Part shown: positions 1-8,926 of the stretch, one piece after another
How the letters are laid out: every line of letters begins with the position of its first letter
Position numbering within the stretch: position 1 is the stretch's first letter
Assembly (NCBI RefSeq): GCF_002869965.1
Contig: NZ_PEBS01000015.1
Coordinates: 31,057-95,056, forward strand
Length of the DNA: 64,000 nucleotides
DNA from: Janthinobacterium sp. ROICE36
Lineage (GTDB): Bacteria; Pseudomonadota; Gammaproteobacteria; Burkholderiales; Burkholderiaceae_D
Direction of reading: 5' to 3'
Program-made: the position numbers and the translations under genes
The notes under the pieces: generated by a model
The model's database searches: none
What the model saw: the letters and a program-made list of their open reading frames with translations, nothing else
Told to the model about the DNA's origin: nothing

Positions 1-549
1 GGGCAAGGTGCCGGCTACATTTTGGCCCGCATTTTGCACTACTTCTTGCCACGACACATAGCGTAAACGCCAGCCGTCTTTGGTGGTCACGCTGTCGTTG
101 GCGGGCGAAGCGACAAAGCGCTTGCCGTCGGCGCCCACGGCATAGCCTTGCAGCCAGTCGCGCAAGCCCGATACAGGCAAGGACCAGCCCAGCATCTGCG
201 CGCTCAGGGTGTCGACATCGGGCGCGCTGCGCGGCGCCTTGCCGCTTTGCGTCAACACGGCCTGCTGCGGCGTGACGGCAATCGTCGCCAAGGTGCTGCC
301 GACGGGCGAATACAGGGTCACATCCGTGCGCTGCGCCGTCTGTTGCCAGTTGAAATTGACGGTCGCCGATTCGGGCTTGTCATCCTTCTGGTACACCACG
401 TTCAAGCGGCCCGCCAGCTCCACTTGTTCGCGGTAAGGCGCGACGGTTTGAGCGGATGACGCGGCGCCGGACGAGAATGGGGAAGTCAGGGTCGAGCAGG
501 CCGAGAGGGACAGGCACAGGACAGTCAGGGGGATGAAGTTTTTTGGCAT
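1..549 (-). CDS. lolB: Outer-membrane lipoprotein insertion receptor LolB (3' end cut by window)
   Basis: LolB receives lipoproteins from the periplasmic carrier LolA and inserts them into the outer membrane. The frame runs from an ATG at 549 to the window edge, 183 codons, so only a few C-terminal residues should be missing against a usual length near 190-200. The N-terminus is a lipoprotein signal with a Leu-Ser-Ala-Cys lipobox (Cys18), and the rest has the beta-rich character of LolB. It follows the TPR gene on the same strand with a 72-bp gap, an order common next to mutM in betaproteobacteria. I see no clear Shine-Dalgarno before the ATG. The call rests on lipobox, overall sequence and context. 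Confidence 0.85.
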   Translation of the reverse strand, partial: MPKNFIPLTVLCLSLSACSTLTSPFSSGAASSAQTVAPYREQVELAGRLNVVYQKDDKPESATVNFNWQQTAQRTDVTLYSPVGSTLATIAVTPQQAVLTQSGKAPRSAPDVDTLSAQMLGWSLPVSGLRDWLQGYAVGADGKRFVASPANDSVTTKDGWRLRYVSWQEVVQNAGQNVAGTLP

Positions 550-585
550 GGGGAATTTTTTGAGTTCACCCCAAATGCAAAACCC

Positions 586-598
586 GGGGTCTGACCCC
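586..598. repeat. GGGGTC-T-GACCCC palindrome, REP-like
   Basis: A 13-base perfect palindrome, GGGGTC and GACCCC around one T, lies between the TPR gene stop and the lolB start. Its shape resembles the repetitive extragenic palindromes scattered through many betaproteobacterial genomes. I saw no second copy in this window, so repeat status is inferred. It could also act as a small hairpin in the TPR-lolB transcript. Confidence 0.4.
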
Positions 599-621
599 AG
601 AATTTGCCCTTGGGTTAACAA

Positions 622-2436
622 TTACAAACTGACATTCAGGCGCGCCAGGGTGCTTTTCAGCGCATCGTTTTTCGGGTCCTTGCTTTGCGCATCGCGCCAC
701 AGTTTTTGCGCTTCATCCTTGGCGCCCTTCTGCCACAGCACTTCGCCCAGGTGGACGGCGATTTCCGGATCGCTGCGCACGGCATAGGCGCGGCGCAGCG
801 CGCTTTCCGCCGCCGCCAGGTTGCCCATGCGGAACTGCACCCATCCCATGCTATCCATGATAAACGGGTCGCCCGGCGCCATCTGCAAGGCTTTTTCGAT
901 CAGCGCATACGCTTCCTGCAGGCGGATGCCCCGTTCGGCCAGCGAATAGCCCAGGGCGTTGTACGCATGCTGGTTGTCGGGCGCCAGCGCCATCACGCGG
1001 CGCAGGCTGGCCTCCATCAAATCGAGTTTATCCAGGCGCTCGGCCAGCAAGGCGTAGTCGTACAGCAGTTCCGGATTGTCGGGGAAGCGCAGCAAGGCGT
1101 TTTCCAGCACCGTATAGGCGCTTTGCACATAGCCGGCGTCGCGCAGGAATTGCGCATCGACCAGCAGCACCTGCGCCTGGCTTGCCGGATCGTCCGTTTC
1201 GATTTCCGTCAGCGCCTTGCGCGCCGCATCGAGATTGCCACCACGCGCGATCAGCTGGGCGCGGCGCAAACGCGCCTCGACATAACCGGCAGAAGCGCTG
1301 TTGTCGACCTTGTCCAGCCAGGCGATGGCGCCGGCCGTATCGCCGCGCGTCTCGGCGATCTGCGACAAAATCATCAGGGCCTTGAACGGATCGCGCGTGT
1401 CGCCAGGGGATTTTTCAAGCACGGCCAGGAAGCGCTTGAAGTACTGCTCGGCGCCCTTGCTGTCTTCCAGCTGCAGCGCCACGATGCCCAGCGCATATAG
1501 AGCGCCGACGTTATCGGGCTGGCTTTTCAGCAGCAGCATGAATTGATCGCGCGCCGGCTCCAGCTGTTTTTGCTCAACCAGCAGGCGCGCATACGCGCCG
1601 CGCACTTCGACGGCGTCCGGATTCTTCTGCAGGAAAGTGGCCAGCACCTTGCCTGCCGCCTCTGGTTCGCCCGTCACCTGCGCCAGGGTCAGCGCAGCCA
1701 GCTCGGAGTTCGGCTTGATCACCAGCGCCTTGTTGGCTTCGCCGATGGCGCGCTCGCGCTCGCCGATCGACAAGGCGCCCTGCGCCAGCACCAGATGCGC
1801 TTCGAACATGTCCAGGTAGGGCTGCGCCAGGCGCGTCACCATCGAGTAGGCATACAGCTTGTCATTCGAGCGTGACAGGATCTGCTGCATCTGGAACAGG
1901 GCCACGCCGCGCGCGCCGGCTGGCGCATTGGCCAGGCGTTCGGCAAAAATCGGTTCCGCTTCTTCGATCTTGTCCGTCAACACGACGAAGCCGAGGAAGA
2001 ACTGCGTCGCCTCGTCCGAGTCGGGCGCCAGCTCGCGCCACAGGCGGATAGCCGCCAGCGCTTCGCCGCCCTGCTTGGCGGCCAGCGCCATTTCGGAAGC
2101 GCGGCGCGCCAGGCGCGGGTCGCGCGTCTGCTGCGCCGCCACCATCATCGTCACGTACGGCCCTTGCCACTGGCCGCTCTTGAATTCCATTTCAGCCTTG
2201 GTCAGCTTGTACAGCAAATCGCTGCTCAATTCGACCTTCGGCAGCTCGCCGCCGCCGGCCCGCTCCTTGGAGGTGGCGTCCGGCGCCTGCGGAGAGGCGG
2301 GCGCGGCCGCAGAGGGGCCGGCCGCGGCATCGGCGGGGGCGACTGGCGTCTGCGCCATGGCATGCGTGGCCATCAGGGCGGACAAGGTTACAATGGCGAA
2401 AGCGTTTTTCAAAGGCTGATCCTGGCTAAACGGCAA
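622..2436 (-). CDS. Exported tetratricopeptide-repeat protein
   Basis: A 604-residue protein with a Sec-type signal peptide ending near Ala-Met-Ala-Gln (about residues 25-29), an Ala/Pro-rich linker to about residue 60, then alpha-helical TPR units to the C-terminus. The clearest repeats lie near residues 230-330 and 470-590. TPR arrays are scaffolds for protein partners; no catalytic motif is visible. It is divergent from mutM across a 143-bp gap and runs into lolB on the same strand. Such TPR proteins beside lolB are common in Burkholderiales, which suggests envelope or lipoprotein work, but the partner is unknown. A downstream TTG just before Lys-Asn-Ala-Phe would give a more conventional signal peptide and is an alternative start. 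Confidence 0.85.
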   Translation of the reverse strand: MPFSQDQPLKNAFAIVTLSALMATHAMAQTPVAPADAAAGPSAAAPASPQAPDATSKERAGGGELPKVELSSDLLYKLTKAEMEFKSGQWQGPYVTMMVAAQQTRDPRLARRASEMALAAKQGGEALAAIRLWRELAPDSDEATQFFLGFVVLTDKIEEAEPIFAERLANAPAGARGVALFQMQQILSRSNDKLYAYSMVTRLAQPYLDMFEAHLVLAQGALSIGERERAIGEANKALVIKPNSELAALTLAQVTGEPEAAGKVLATFLQKNPDAVEVRGAYARLLVEQKQLEPARDQFMLLLKSQPDNVGALYALGIVALQLEDSKGAEQYFKRFLAVLEKSPGDTRDPFKALMILSQIAETRGDTAGAIAWLDKVDNSASAGYVEARLRRAQLIARGGNLDAARKALTEIETDDPASQAQVLLVDAQFLRDAGYVQSAYTVLENALLRFPDNPELLYDYALLAERLDKLDLMEASLRRVMALAPDNQHAYNALGYSLAERGIRLQEAYALIEKALQMAPGDPFIMDSMGWVQFRMGNLAAAESALRRAYAVRSDPEIAVHLGEVLWQKGAKDEAQKLWRDAQSKDPKNDALKSTLARLNVSL

Positions 2437-2579
2437 AGTTTGATTCTACGCCCAACGCGGCTACTGCGTACTTCACGTATGTAACGAAATATATACGTCG
2501 TGGCGGCATAGCGTGCCCAGGCCAGCCATCCGCCGGCAACCTGCCTGTTTTTTACCCGGTTTTCAACCATTCGAGCCTT

Positions 2580-3416
2580 ATGCCAGAATTACCAGAAGTC
2601 GAAGTCACACGGCGCGGTGTCGCGCCCCACATCGAGGGCCGCGCCGTGCGCGCCGTCGTGCTGCGCCGCGACGGCCTGCGCTGGCCCTTCCCGCCTGCAC
2701 TGGGCGAACAATTGTCGGGGCAAACCATCGGCCTGACGGGGCGGCGCGGCAAATACCTGCTGATCCACTTCCGCCACGGCACGCTGATCATCCACCTTGG
2801 CATGTCGGGCCATTTGCGCGTGCTGCCGACGGGGACGGAAGCGCAAAAACACGACCATTTCGACCTCGTCGTGGAAGATGCGAATGGCGGCAGCCAGGTG
2901 CTGCGCATGACGGACCCGCGCCGCTTCGGCGCCGTGCTGTGGCACGACGAGGCCGACGGCCCGCTGGACGGCCACGCGCTGCTGCGCGGCCTGGGCACGG
3001 AACCACTGGAAGGCGGTTTCACGGGCCAACTGCTGTTCGAGAAAACGCGCAGCAAGGGCACCAATATCAAACAAGTGCTGATGGCGGGCGACATCGTCGT
3101 CGGCGTGGGTAATATCTACTGTTCCGAGAGTCTGTTTCGCGCAGGGATCAACCCGAAGACGCCGGCCCGGCGCATCGGTCTGGCCCGCTATGAGAAACTG
3201 GCGCAATCGATACGCGACGTGCTGGCCGAAGCCATCGTGCAGGGCGGCAGCACCTTGCGCGACTTCATCGGCGTCAATGGCCAGTCCGGCTACTTCCAGC
3301 AAACGTATTTCACCTACAACCGCGCGGGCAAGCCATGCCGCGTGTGCGGCGCGACTATCCGGCAAATCGTGCAGGGACAACGTTCCACGTTTTACTGCGT
3401 GCATTGTCAAAAGTAA
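2580..3416 (+). CDS. mutM: Formamidopyrimidine-DNA glycosylase MutM (Fpg)
   Basis: A bifunctional DNA glycosylase/AP lyase that removes 8-oxoguanine and formamidopyrimidines opposite C. It is 278 residues, the normal family length. It begins MPELPEVE, which supplies the catalytic N-terminal Pro2 (after Met removal) and Glu3. It ends in the C-terminal zinc finger formed by Cys253, Cys256, Cys273 and Cys276. It heads a plus-strand run mutM, dynamin-like GTPase, mutY with short gaps, so the two glycosylases of the GO repair system are probably co-expressed with that GTPase. Confidence 0.97.
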   Translation: MPELPEVEVTRRGVAPHIEGRAVRAVVLRRDGLRWPFPPALGEQLSGQTIGLTGRRGKYLLIHFRHGTLIIHLGMSGHLRVLPTGTEAQKHDHFDLVVEDANGGSQVLRMTDPRRFGAVLWHDEADGPLDGHALLRGLGTEPLEGGFTGQLLFEKTRSKGTNIKQVLMAGDIVVGVGNIYCSESLFRAGINPKTPARRIGLARYEKLAQSIRDVLAEAIVQGGSTLRDFIGVNGQSGYFQQTYFTYNRAGKPCRVCGATIRQIVQGQRSTFYCVHCQK

Positions 3417-3437
3417 GTCATAGGCAAAGGGAGCCAG

Positions 3438-5339
3438 ATGGTCAGAGACCTGGAACAATACAGCGCATGGCGCCAGGACGTGCTGGCGGCCTTGCAGGCA
3501 TACCGGCAAGCCGCCAGCGCGGCGGGCCTGGTCGACGGCGCCTCCGCGCTGCGCCTGGCCCGCTGTGGATCCCGCCTGCTCGACGACCGCCTGTCCGTGG
3601 CCTTCGTGGCGGAATTCTCGCGCGGCAAATCCGAGTTGATCAACGCCATCTTCTTTGCCGACTACGGCCAGCGCATCTTGCCCTCGGGCGCGGGCCGCAC
3701 CACCATGTGCCCTACCGAGTTGCTGTACGACGCAGCCTGGCAGCCATCGATCCGCCTGCTGCCCATCGAGACGCGCGCGCAGAACCTGTCGACCAGCGAC
3801 TACCGCGAGCTGCCCGCCGCCTGGACCGTGCTGCCCCTGAACATCGATGCGGGCGGCGACATGCAGGAAGCCATCCGCCAAGTCAGCCTGACGAAAAAAG
3901 TCAGCGTGGAAGAAGCAGCGCGCTACGGCCTGTACGACGCCGACGATGCAGACGCCCCCGCCATGCTCGACGAGGACGGCCAGGTGGAAATCTCGATGTG
4001 GCGCCACGCCATCATCAACTTCCCCCATCCGCTGCTGAAACAGGGCCTGGTCATCCTCGACACGCCGGGCCTGAACGCCATCGGCACGGAGCCGGAACTG
4101 ACCTTGAACCTGATCCCGAATGCGCACGCGGTGCTGTTCATCCTGGCGGCCGACACGGGCGTCACGCGCAGCGACATCGAGGTATGGCGCAACCATATCG
4201 GCGCCGGCGCCGGGCGCCTGGTGGTGCTCAACAAGATCGACAGCATGTGGGACGAATTGCGCGGCGACCTGGAAGTGGAGCAGGCCATCGAGCGCCAGCA
4301 GGCCAGTGTGGCGCACCTGTTGACGCTGGACGCTGGCCAGGTGTTTCCCGTCTCGGCGCAAAAGGCCCTGGTGGGCAAGATCAACCACGATGCGGCGCTG
4401 CTGAAAAAAAGCCGATTGCAGGCGCTGGAGACAGCCTTGTTCGATGAGCTGATCCCCGCGCGCAAGGACATCATCCGGCGCCAGCTGGCGTTCGACCTGG
4501 ACGCCATCGCAGCGGCGCAGCAGGTGCAGGCGGCGGCCCGTGCGCGCGGCATCGCCGAGCAGTTGCACGAGCTGCACAGCCTGCGCGGCAAGAACCAGAG
4601 CGTGATCGCCCACATGATGCGGCGCATCGATATCGAGAAAAAGGAATTCGATAGCAGCCTGTTCAAGCTGCAAGCCACGCGCGCCGTATTTACCCGCCTG
4701 TCGACGGAACTCTATACGAGCCTGGGCATGGACATCGTGCGCGACGATATCGATGGCGTGCGCGCCGCCATGCAGCGCAGCCGCTTTTTCACGGGCCTGC
4801 GCGAAGCCGTACGCCAGTATTTCGAACGCATCACCCAAAACCTGGACCGCTCGGAAGGCAAGACGGCCGAGATCACGGAAATGATGCAGGTGATGTATCG
4901 CAAATTCGCCACCGAACATGGCCTGGCGCTGGCCGTGCCGATGCCGTTTTCGCTGGCCCGCTACCGCCAGGAAATCGCCGATATCGAAGCCGTCTACCAT
5001 AAACAATTCGGCACGGCGACCCTGCTGACCACCAGCCGTGTCGTGCTGATGGAGAAATTCTTCGACACCATCGCCTCGCGCGTGCGCCGCAGTTTTAATG
5101 CCGCCAACGACGATGCCAGTGCCTGGCTGAAAGTCATCATGGCGCCGCTCGAAGCGCAGATCGTCGAGTACAAGGAACAATTGAAACTGCGCTTTGCCTC
5201 GATCCAGCGCATCCACGACGCCACCGGCAGCCTGGAGCAGAAAATCGCCGGCTTCGAGGCCAGCCTGGCGGCGCTCGAACGCGACAAGGCGCAGCTGGTG
5301 CAATTGCTGGCTGCCTTGCGCATGGCCAGCGCCACATAA
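3438..5339 (+). CDS. Dynamin-family GTPase
   Basis: A 633-residue large GTPase. The G1 P-loop is AEFSRGKS at residues 58-65, in which the usual first glycine is alanine. G3 is DTPG at 208-211 and G4 is NKID at 265-268. The remainder is mostly helical and ends in a heptad-like stretch (about 590-625), as in bacterial dynamin-like proteins that act on membranes. No transmembrane segment is obvious. It starts 21 bp after mutM and ends 19 bp before mutY, so it is probably co-transcribed with both. Its role in this setting is unknown: membrane remodelling, or a stress function linked to oxidative damage. The GTPase call is firm, the function is not. Confidence 0.85.
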   Translation: MVRDLEQYSAWRQDVLAALQAYRQAASAAGLVDGASALRLARCGSRLLDDRLSVAFVAEFSRGKSELINAIFFADYGQRILPSGAGRTTMCPTELLYDAAWQPSIRLLPIETRAQNLSTSDYRELPAAWTVLPLNIDAGGDMQEAIRQVSLTKKVSVEEAARYGLYDADDADAPAMLDEDGQVEISMWRHAIINFPHPLLKQGLVILDTPGLNAIGTEPELTLNLIPNAHAVLFILAADTGVTRSDIEVWRNHIGAGAGRLVVLNKIDSMWDELRGDLEVEQAIERQQASVAHLLTLDAGQVFPVSAQKALVGKINHDAALLKKSRLQALETALFDELIPARKDIIRRQLAFDLDAIAAAQQVQAAARARGIAEQLHELHSLRGKNQSVIAHMMRRIDIEKKEFDSSLFKLQATRAVFTRLSTELYTSLGMDIVRDDIDGVRAAMQRSRFFTGLREAVRQYFERITQNLDRSEGKTAEITEMMQVMYRKFATEHGLALAVPMPFSLARYRQEIADIEAVYHKQFGTATLLTTSRVVLMEKFFDTIASRVRRSFNAANDDASAWLKVIMAPLEAQIVEYKEQLKLRFASIQRIHDATGSLEQKIAGFEASLAALERDKAQLVQLLAALRMASAT

Positions 5340-5358
5340 CACGATACTGGAATCCTGC

Positions 5359-6522
5359 ATGAAACGTCTGCTGCATCCGCTCTCGCCCGTCCCGGGCGTG
5401 GCACCCTTTGAAGACTATAACGACCCGACTTTTTCCGCCACCGTCATCGCCTGGCAAAAGCAGCATGGCCGCCATGCGCTGCCATGGCAAAACACGCGCG
5501 ACGCCTACCTGATCTGGCTGTCCGAAATCATGCTGCAGCAAACGCAGGTGACGGCCGTGCTGGGCTATTACGCGCGCTTCCTCGAACGCTTCCCCACCCT
5601 GCGCGATTTGGCGGCAGCACCGGCGGAAGACGTGATGGCGCAATGGAGCGGCCTGGGCTACTACACGCGGGCGCGCAACCTGCACAAGTGCGCGCAGCGC
5701 GTGGTCGCCGAATACGATGGCGTCTTCCCCAGCGACCCGGCCTTGCTGGCCGAGCTGCCCGGCATCGGCCGCTCGACGGCCGCCGCCATCTCCGCGTTTT
5801 CCAGCGGCACCCGCGCGGCCATCATGGACGGCAACGTCAAGCGCGTCTTTGCGCGCACCTTTGGCATCGACGCCTATCCCGGTGAAAAGCGCGTCGAGGA
5901 AGCCATGTGGCGCCGCGCCGAGGCGCTGCTGCCTGAATCGGGTATCGAATCCTACACGCAGGGCTTGATGGACTTCGGCGCCACCCTGTGCACGCGCAGC
6001 AGCCCCGATTGCGGCCGCTGCCCCTTGCAAGCGCGCTGCGTGGCCTACGCCACCCATCGGGTCAAAGACTTACCTGTGCGCAAACCGAAGAAAACCAGCC
6101 CGGAAAAACACGCGGTCATGCTGGCCATCATCGACGACGGCCAGGTGCTGCTGGAGCAGCGCCCGGGCTCCGGCATCTGGGGCGGCTTGCTGTCGCTGCC
6201 CGAACTCGATGGCCACGTACTGGCCGATGAAGACTCCCCGCGAGAGATAAACCAGCAGACGCTGGCACGCTTCGTGGCGCCGTTCGGCGAGATCGAAACG
6301 CAGGAACGGCTGCTGCCCATCGCACATGTGTTTACCCACTACAAACTGCACATCGTTCCCTGCCGCATCACCCTGGCGCGCCGCCTTGCGCTGGCCGGGG
6401 AAGCGACCCACGTCTGGTACGACGGCGCGAAAATTGCGGATGCCCCGCTGCCCGCGCCCATCAAGAAACTGCTGCTGGACCTGTTCGGCGATGCGCGCGC
6501 GGCGCAGCGCAGCATGTTCTAG
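5359..6522 (+). CDS. mutY: Adenine DNA glycosylase MutY
   Basis: Removes adenine mispaired with 8-oxoguanine, complementing MutM. The product is 387 residues from the ATG at 5359; the open frame extends upstream only as antisense-type noise over the GTPase gene. Visible features: Glu56 in the LSEIMLQQTQV segment (catalytic), the helix-hairpin-helix LPGIGRST around 133-140, the catalytic Asp157 in AAIMDGNVKR, and the 4Fe-4S cluster ligands Cys211, Cys218, Cys221 and Cys227. The C-terminal third is the NUDIX-like 8-oxoG recognition domain (about 250-380). Its stop codon shares one base with the GTG start of ttrS. Confidence 0.97.
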   Translation: MKRLLHPLSPVPGVAPFEDYNDPTFSATVIAWQKQHGRHALPWQNTRDAYLIWLSEIMLQQTQVTAVLGYYARFLERFPTLRDLAAAPAEDVMAQWSGLGYYTRARNLHKCAQRVVAEYDGVFPSDPALLAELPGIGRSTAAAISAFSSGTRAAIMDGNVKRVFARTFGIDAYPGEKRVEEAMWRRAEALLPESGIESYTQGLMDFGATLCTRSSPDCGRCPLQARCVAYATHRVKDLPVRKPKKTSPEKHAVMLAIIDDGQVLLEQRPGSGIWGGLLSLPELDGHVLADEDSPREINQQTLARFVAPFGEIETQERLLPIAHVFTHYKLHIVPCRITLARRLALAGEATHVWYDGAKIADAPLPAPIKKLLLDLFGDARAAQRSMF

Positions 6523-8315
6523 TGCGCAGGCTTGCCTTACTGGCGCTGGCGGCGCTGTGCCTGCACGGCGCGCAAGCGGCTGACGAGCTGCCAGAGGTCC
6601 GCATTGGCGTGCTGGCCTACAAGGGCAGCGACGCCGTGCAGCAGGACTGGTCATACGTGACGCGCCACCTGCAGGCCAGCATTCCCGGCATCCGCTTCGT
6701 GCTGGCCGACTACGACCAGGCGGGATTGACGCGCGCCGTGCAATCGCAGGCAATCGCCTTCGCCATCACCAGCAGCGGTCATTACGTGGCGCTCGAACAC
6801 AGCGACGGCGCCAGCCGCATCGCCACGCTCGAATCGCCATGGACAGACTCGCCGCGCCAGGCCATCGGTTCGGCCATCGTCGTGCGCAATGCATCGCCGC
6901 TGCACGACCTGGCCGACCTGGCGGGCAAGAACGTGATGGCGGTAGCGCCCGATGCGTTTGGCGGTTACCAGATCGCCGCGCGCGAACTGCTGGAAGCGGG
7001 CATCGATCCCGCGCACGATTTTTCCAGCCTGCGCTACAGCGGCTTTCCGTCGCAGCAGATCGTCGACGCCGTGCGGTCCGGGCACATGGATGCCGGCATC
7101 GTGCGCACCTGCCTGCTGGAACAGATGGTGGCGCGCGGAGAATTGCCGGCCGACGCACTGCGCGTAATCACCACGCGCCCGATTCCCGGCTTTCGCTGCG
7201 CCAGCTCGTCGCGGCTGTATCCGGACTGGCCCTTCGTAGCCCTGCGCCAGACGCCGCCGGCGCTGGCGAAAAAAGTGGCGCTGTCCTTGCTGGCCATGCC
7301 GCGCACCAGTGAGGGCTACAGCTGGACGGTGCCCAGCGATTACCAGATCGTCGATGAGCTGTTCCGCGAACTGCGTATCGGCCCCTACGCCTACCTGAAC
7401 AAGCTGACGTTCGAGACGGCCCTGCGCCGCTACTGGGGCTGGATGCTGCTCGCGCTGGCCTTGCTGGTGGCCTGGGCCGTGCATACAGTGCGCGTGGAAT
7501 ACCTGGTCAGCCGACGCACGGAACAATTGCGCGCGGCCCAGCACCAGCAGCGCGCGCTGGAAGAACAGGCGCGCCAGCGCCAGGCCACGCTCGATCACAC
7601 GGCGCGCCTGGCCATCCTGGGCGAGATGGCCAGCGCCATTGCGCACGAATTGAACCAGCCGCTGGCCGCCATCGGCAATTTCGCACGCGGCATGGCGCGC
7701 CGCATCGCGGCGGGCCGGCTGGATGCGGCGCCCCTGCTCGACGGCGCGCAGGAAATCGCCACGCAAAGCGAGCGCGCCGGCGCCATCATCCGCCATATTC
7801 GCGCGATGGCGCAAAAGCGTCCCGCGCACAGCACCGCCTTCGCCCTGGCCGACGCCGTGGCGCAAGCCGTGGCCCTGTTCCGCGCGGCCCATCCACAAGC
7901 CAATATCAGCTGGCGTCACGACGCCGCCAGTCCTGACGCGCGCGTGCTGGCCGACCCGCAGCAAGTGCAACAGGTGCTGCTCAATTTGCTCAAGAATGCG
8001 CTCGATGCGCAGGCGGAGAACGATCATCCCGGGCACCCCATCGGCGTGCTGCTGCACCGGGAAAACGGCGCCTGCACGGTGGCCGTGCGCGACGCCGGCT
8101 GCGGCCTGCAAGCGGCGCAGATGGCGCGCCTGTTCGAACCCTTTTTTACCACCAAGGCCGAAGGTCTGGGCCTGGGCATGTCGCTCAGCAAAAGCATCAT
8201 CGAATCGTTCGGCGGCAGCCTGTCGGCGCATGCCAACGCCGATGCGCCAGGCTTGACGGTCTGGTTCCGCCTGCCCGAAGATAGCGGTATGGATGCAAAC
8301 AAGGAAACACCATGA
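6522..8315 (+). CDS. ttrS: Tetrathionate sensor histidine kinase TtrS
   Basis: A 597-residue membrane sensor kinase. An N-terminal signal (cut near Ala-Gln-Ala, residue 19) precedes a PhnD-like periplasmic substrate-binding domain (about 24-290), one transmembrane helix (about 306-325), a dimerisation domain with phosphoacceptor His375 in AHELNQP, and a C-terminal ATPase domain. This is the TtrS layout, in which the periplasmic domain detects tetrathionate. Identity is strengthened by ttrR directly downstream (ATGA overlap) and ttrBCA beyond. The GTG start overlaps the mutY TAG by one base, so its expression may depend partly on the mutM-mutY transcript. There is no separate gap for a promoter. 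Confidence 0.88.
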   Translation: MRRLALLALAALCLHGAQAADELPEVRIGVLAYKGSDAVQQDWSYVTRHLQASIPGIRFVLADYDQAGLTRAVQSQAIAFAITSSGHYVALEHSDGASRIATLESPWTDSPRQAIGSAIVVRNASPLHDLADLAGKNVMAVAPDAFGGYQIAARELLEAGIDPAHDFSSLRYSGFPSQQIVDAVRSGHMDAGIVRTCLLEQMVARGELPADALRVITTRPIPGFRCASSSRLYPDWPFVALRQTPPALAKKVALSLLAMPRTSEGYSWTVPSDYQIVDELFRELRIGPYAYLNKLTFETALRRYWGWMLLALALLVAWAVHTVRVEYLVSRRTEQLRAAQHQQRALEEQARQRQATLDHTARLAILGEMASAIAHELNQPLAAIGNFARGMARRIAAGRLDAAPLLDGAQEIATQSERAGAIIRHIRAMAQKRPAHSTAFALADAVAQAVALFRAAHPQANISWRHDAASPDARVLADPQQVQQVLLNLLKNALDAQAENDHPGHPIGVLLHRENGACTVAVRDAGCGLQAAQMARLFEPFFTTKAEGLGLGMSLSKSIIESFGGSLSAHANADAPGLTVWFRLPEDSGMDANKETP

Positions 8316-8926
8316 ATGAAAGCGATGCGATTATCTTTGTCGTCGACGATGATGCCGCCATGCGCCGCTCGCTGGCCTATCTGTTCGATTCGGCCGGCTG
8401 GCAAGTACAAACCTTCGAATCGGCGCGCGACTTCCTGCAGCGCTATGATGGCCATGCGCCGGGCTGTTTGCTGCTCGACGTGCGCATGCCCATGATGAGC
8501 GGACTGGAACTGCAACAGGAGCTGTCGCGCCACGCCATAGCATTGCCCGTAATTTTCCTCAGTGGCCACGGCGACCTGGCCATGGCCGTGCAGACGATGA
8601 AGGCCGGCGCCTGCGACTTCCTGGAAAAACCGTGCAAGGACCAGGTGCTGCTGGACGCTGTCAGCCGGGCCGTAGCCCGCAGCGTGGACGAGAGCCGCAA
8701 CGCCGCCAGCACGAATACGGCGCAATCGGCGCTGGCCAGGCTCACCGCGCGCGAGCGCGAAGTGGCGTTGCTGATGGCCGAAGGCAAAGCCTCGAAAGTC
8801 ATCGCCCGCGAGCTGGGCATCAGCGACAAGACGGTGCAGGTGCACCGCCATAACACGATGGAAAAACTGGGCCTGCACTCAGCAGCCGAGGTGGCCCGGC
8901 TGCTGATGGCCAGCGGCGAGATTTAA
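8312..8926 (+). CDS. ttrR: Tetrathionate response regulator TtrR (FixJ/LuxR type)
   Basis: A 204-residue response regulator. The receiver domain (1-125) has the acidic pocket Val-Asp-Asp-Asp, the phosphoacceptor Asp56 in LLLDVRMP and Lys in EKPC. A LuxR-type helix-turn-helix fills residues 140-200. Phosphorylated by TtrS, such regulators activate ttrBCA when tetrathionate is present. The ATG lies within the ttrS stop (ATGA), indicating translational coupling. Its TAA overlaps the ttrA TAA on the opposite strand, so the two arms of the locus meet tail to tail with no room for a terminator. Confidence 0.88.
   Translation: MNESDAIIFVVDDDAAMRRSLAYLFDSAGWQVQTFESARDFLQRYDGHAPGCLLLDVRMPMMSGLELQQELSRHAIALPVIFLSGHGDLAMAVQTMKAGACDFLEKPCKDQVLLDAVSRAVARSVDESRNAASTNTAQSALARLTAREREVALLMAEGKASKVIARELGISDKTVQVHRHNTMEKLGLHSAAEVARLLMASGEI

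Noticed and set aside
2589..5360. 923-codon open frame on the minus strand opposite mutM and the GTPase gene
   Set aside because: It is the antisense shadow of two clear genes in GC-rich DNA; its Gln/His/Arg-rich composition matches no protein family.
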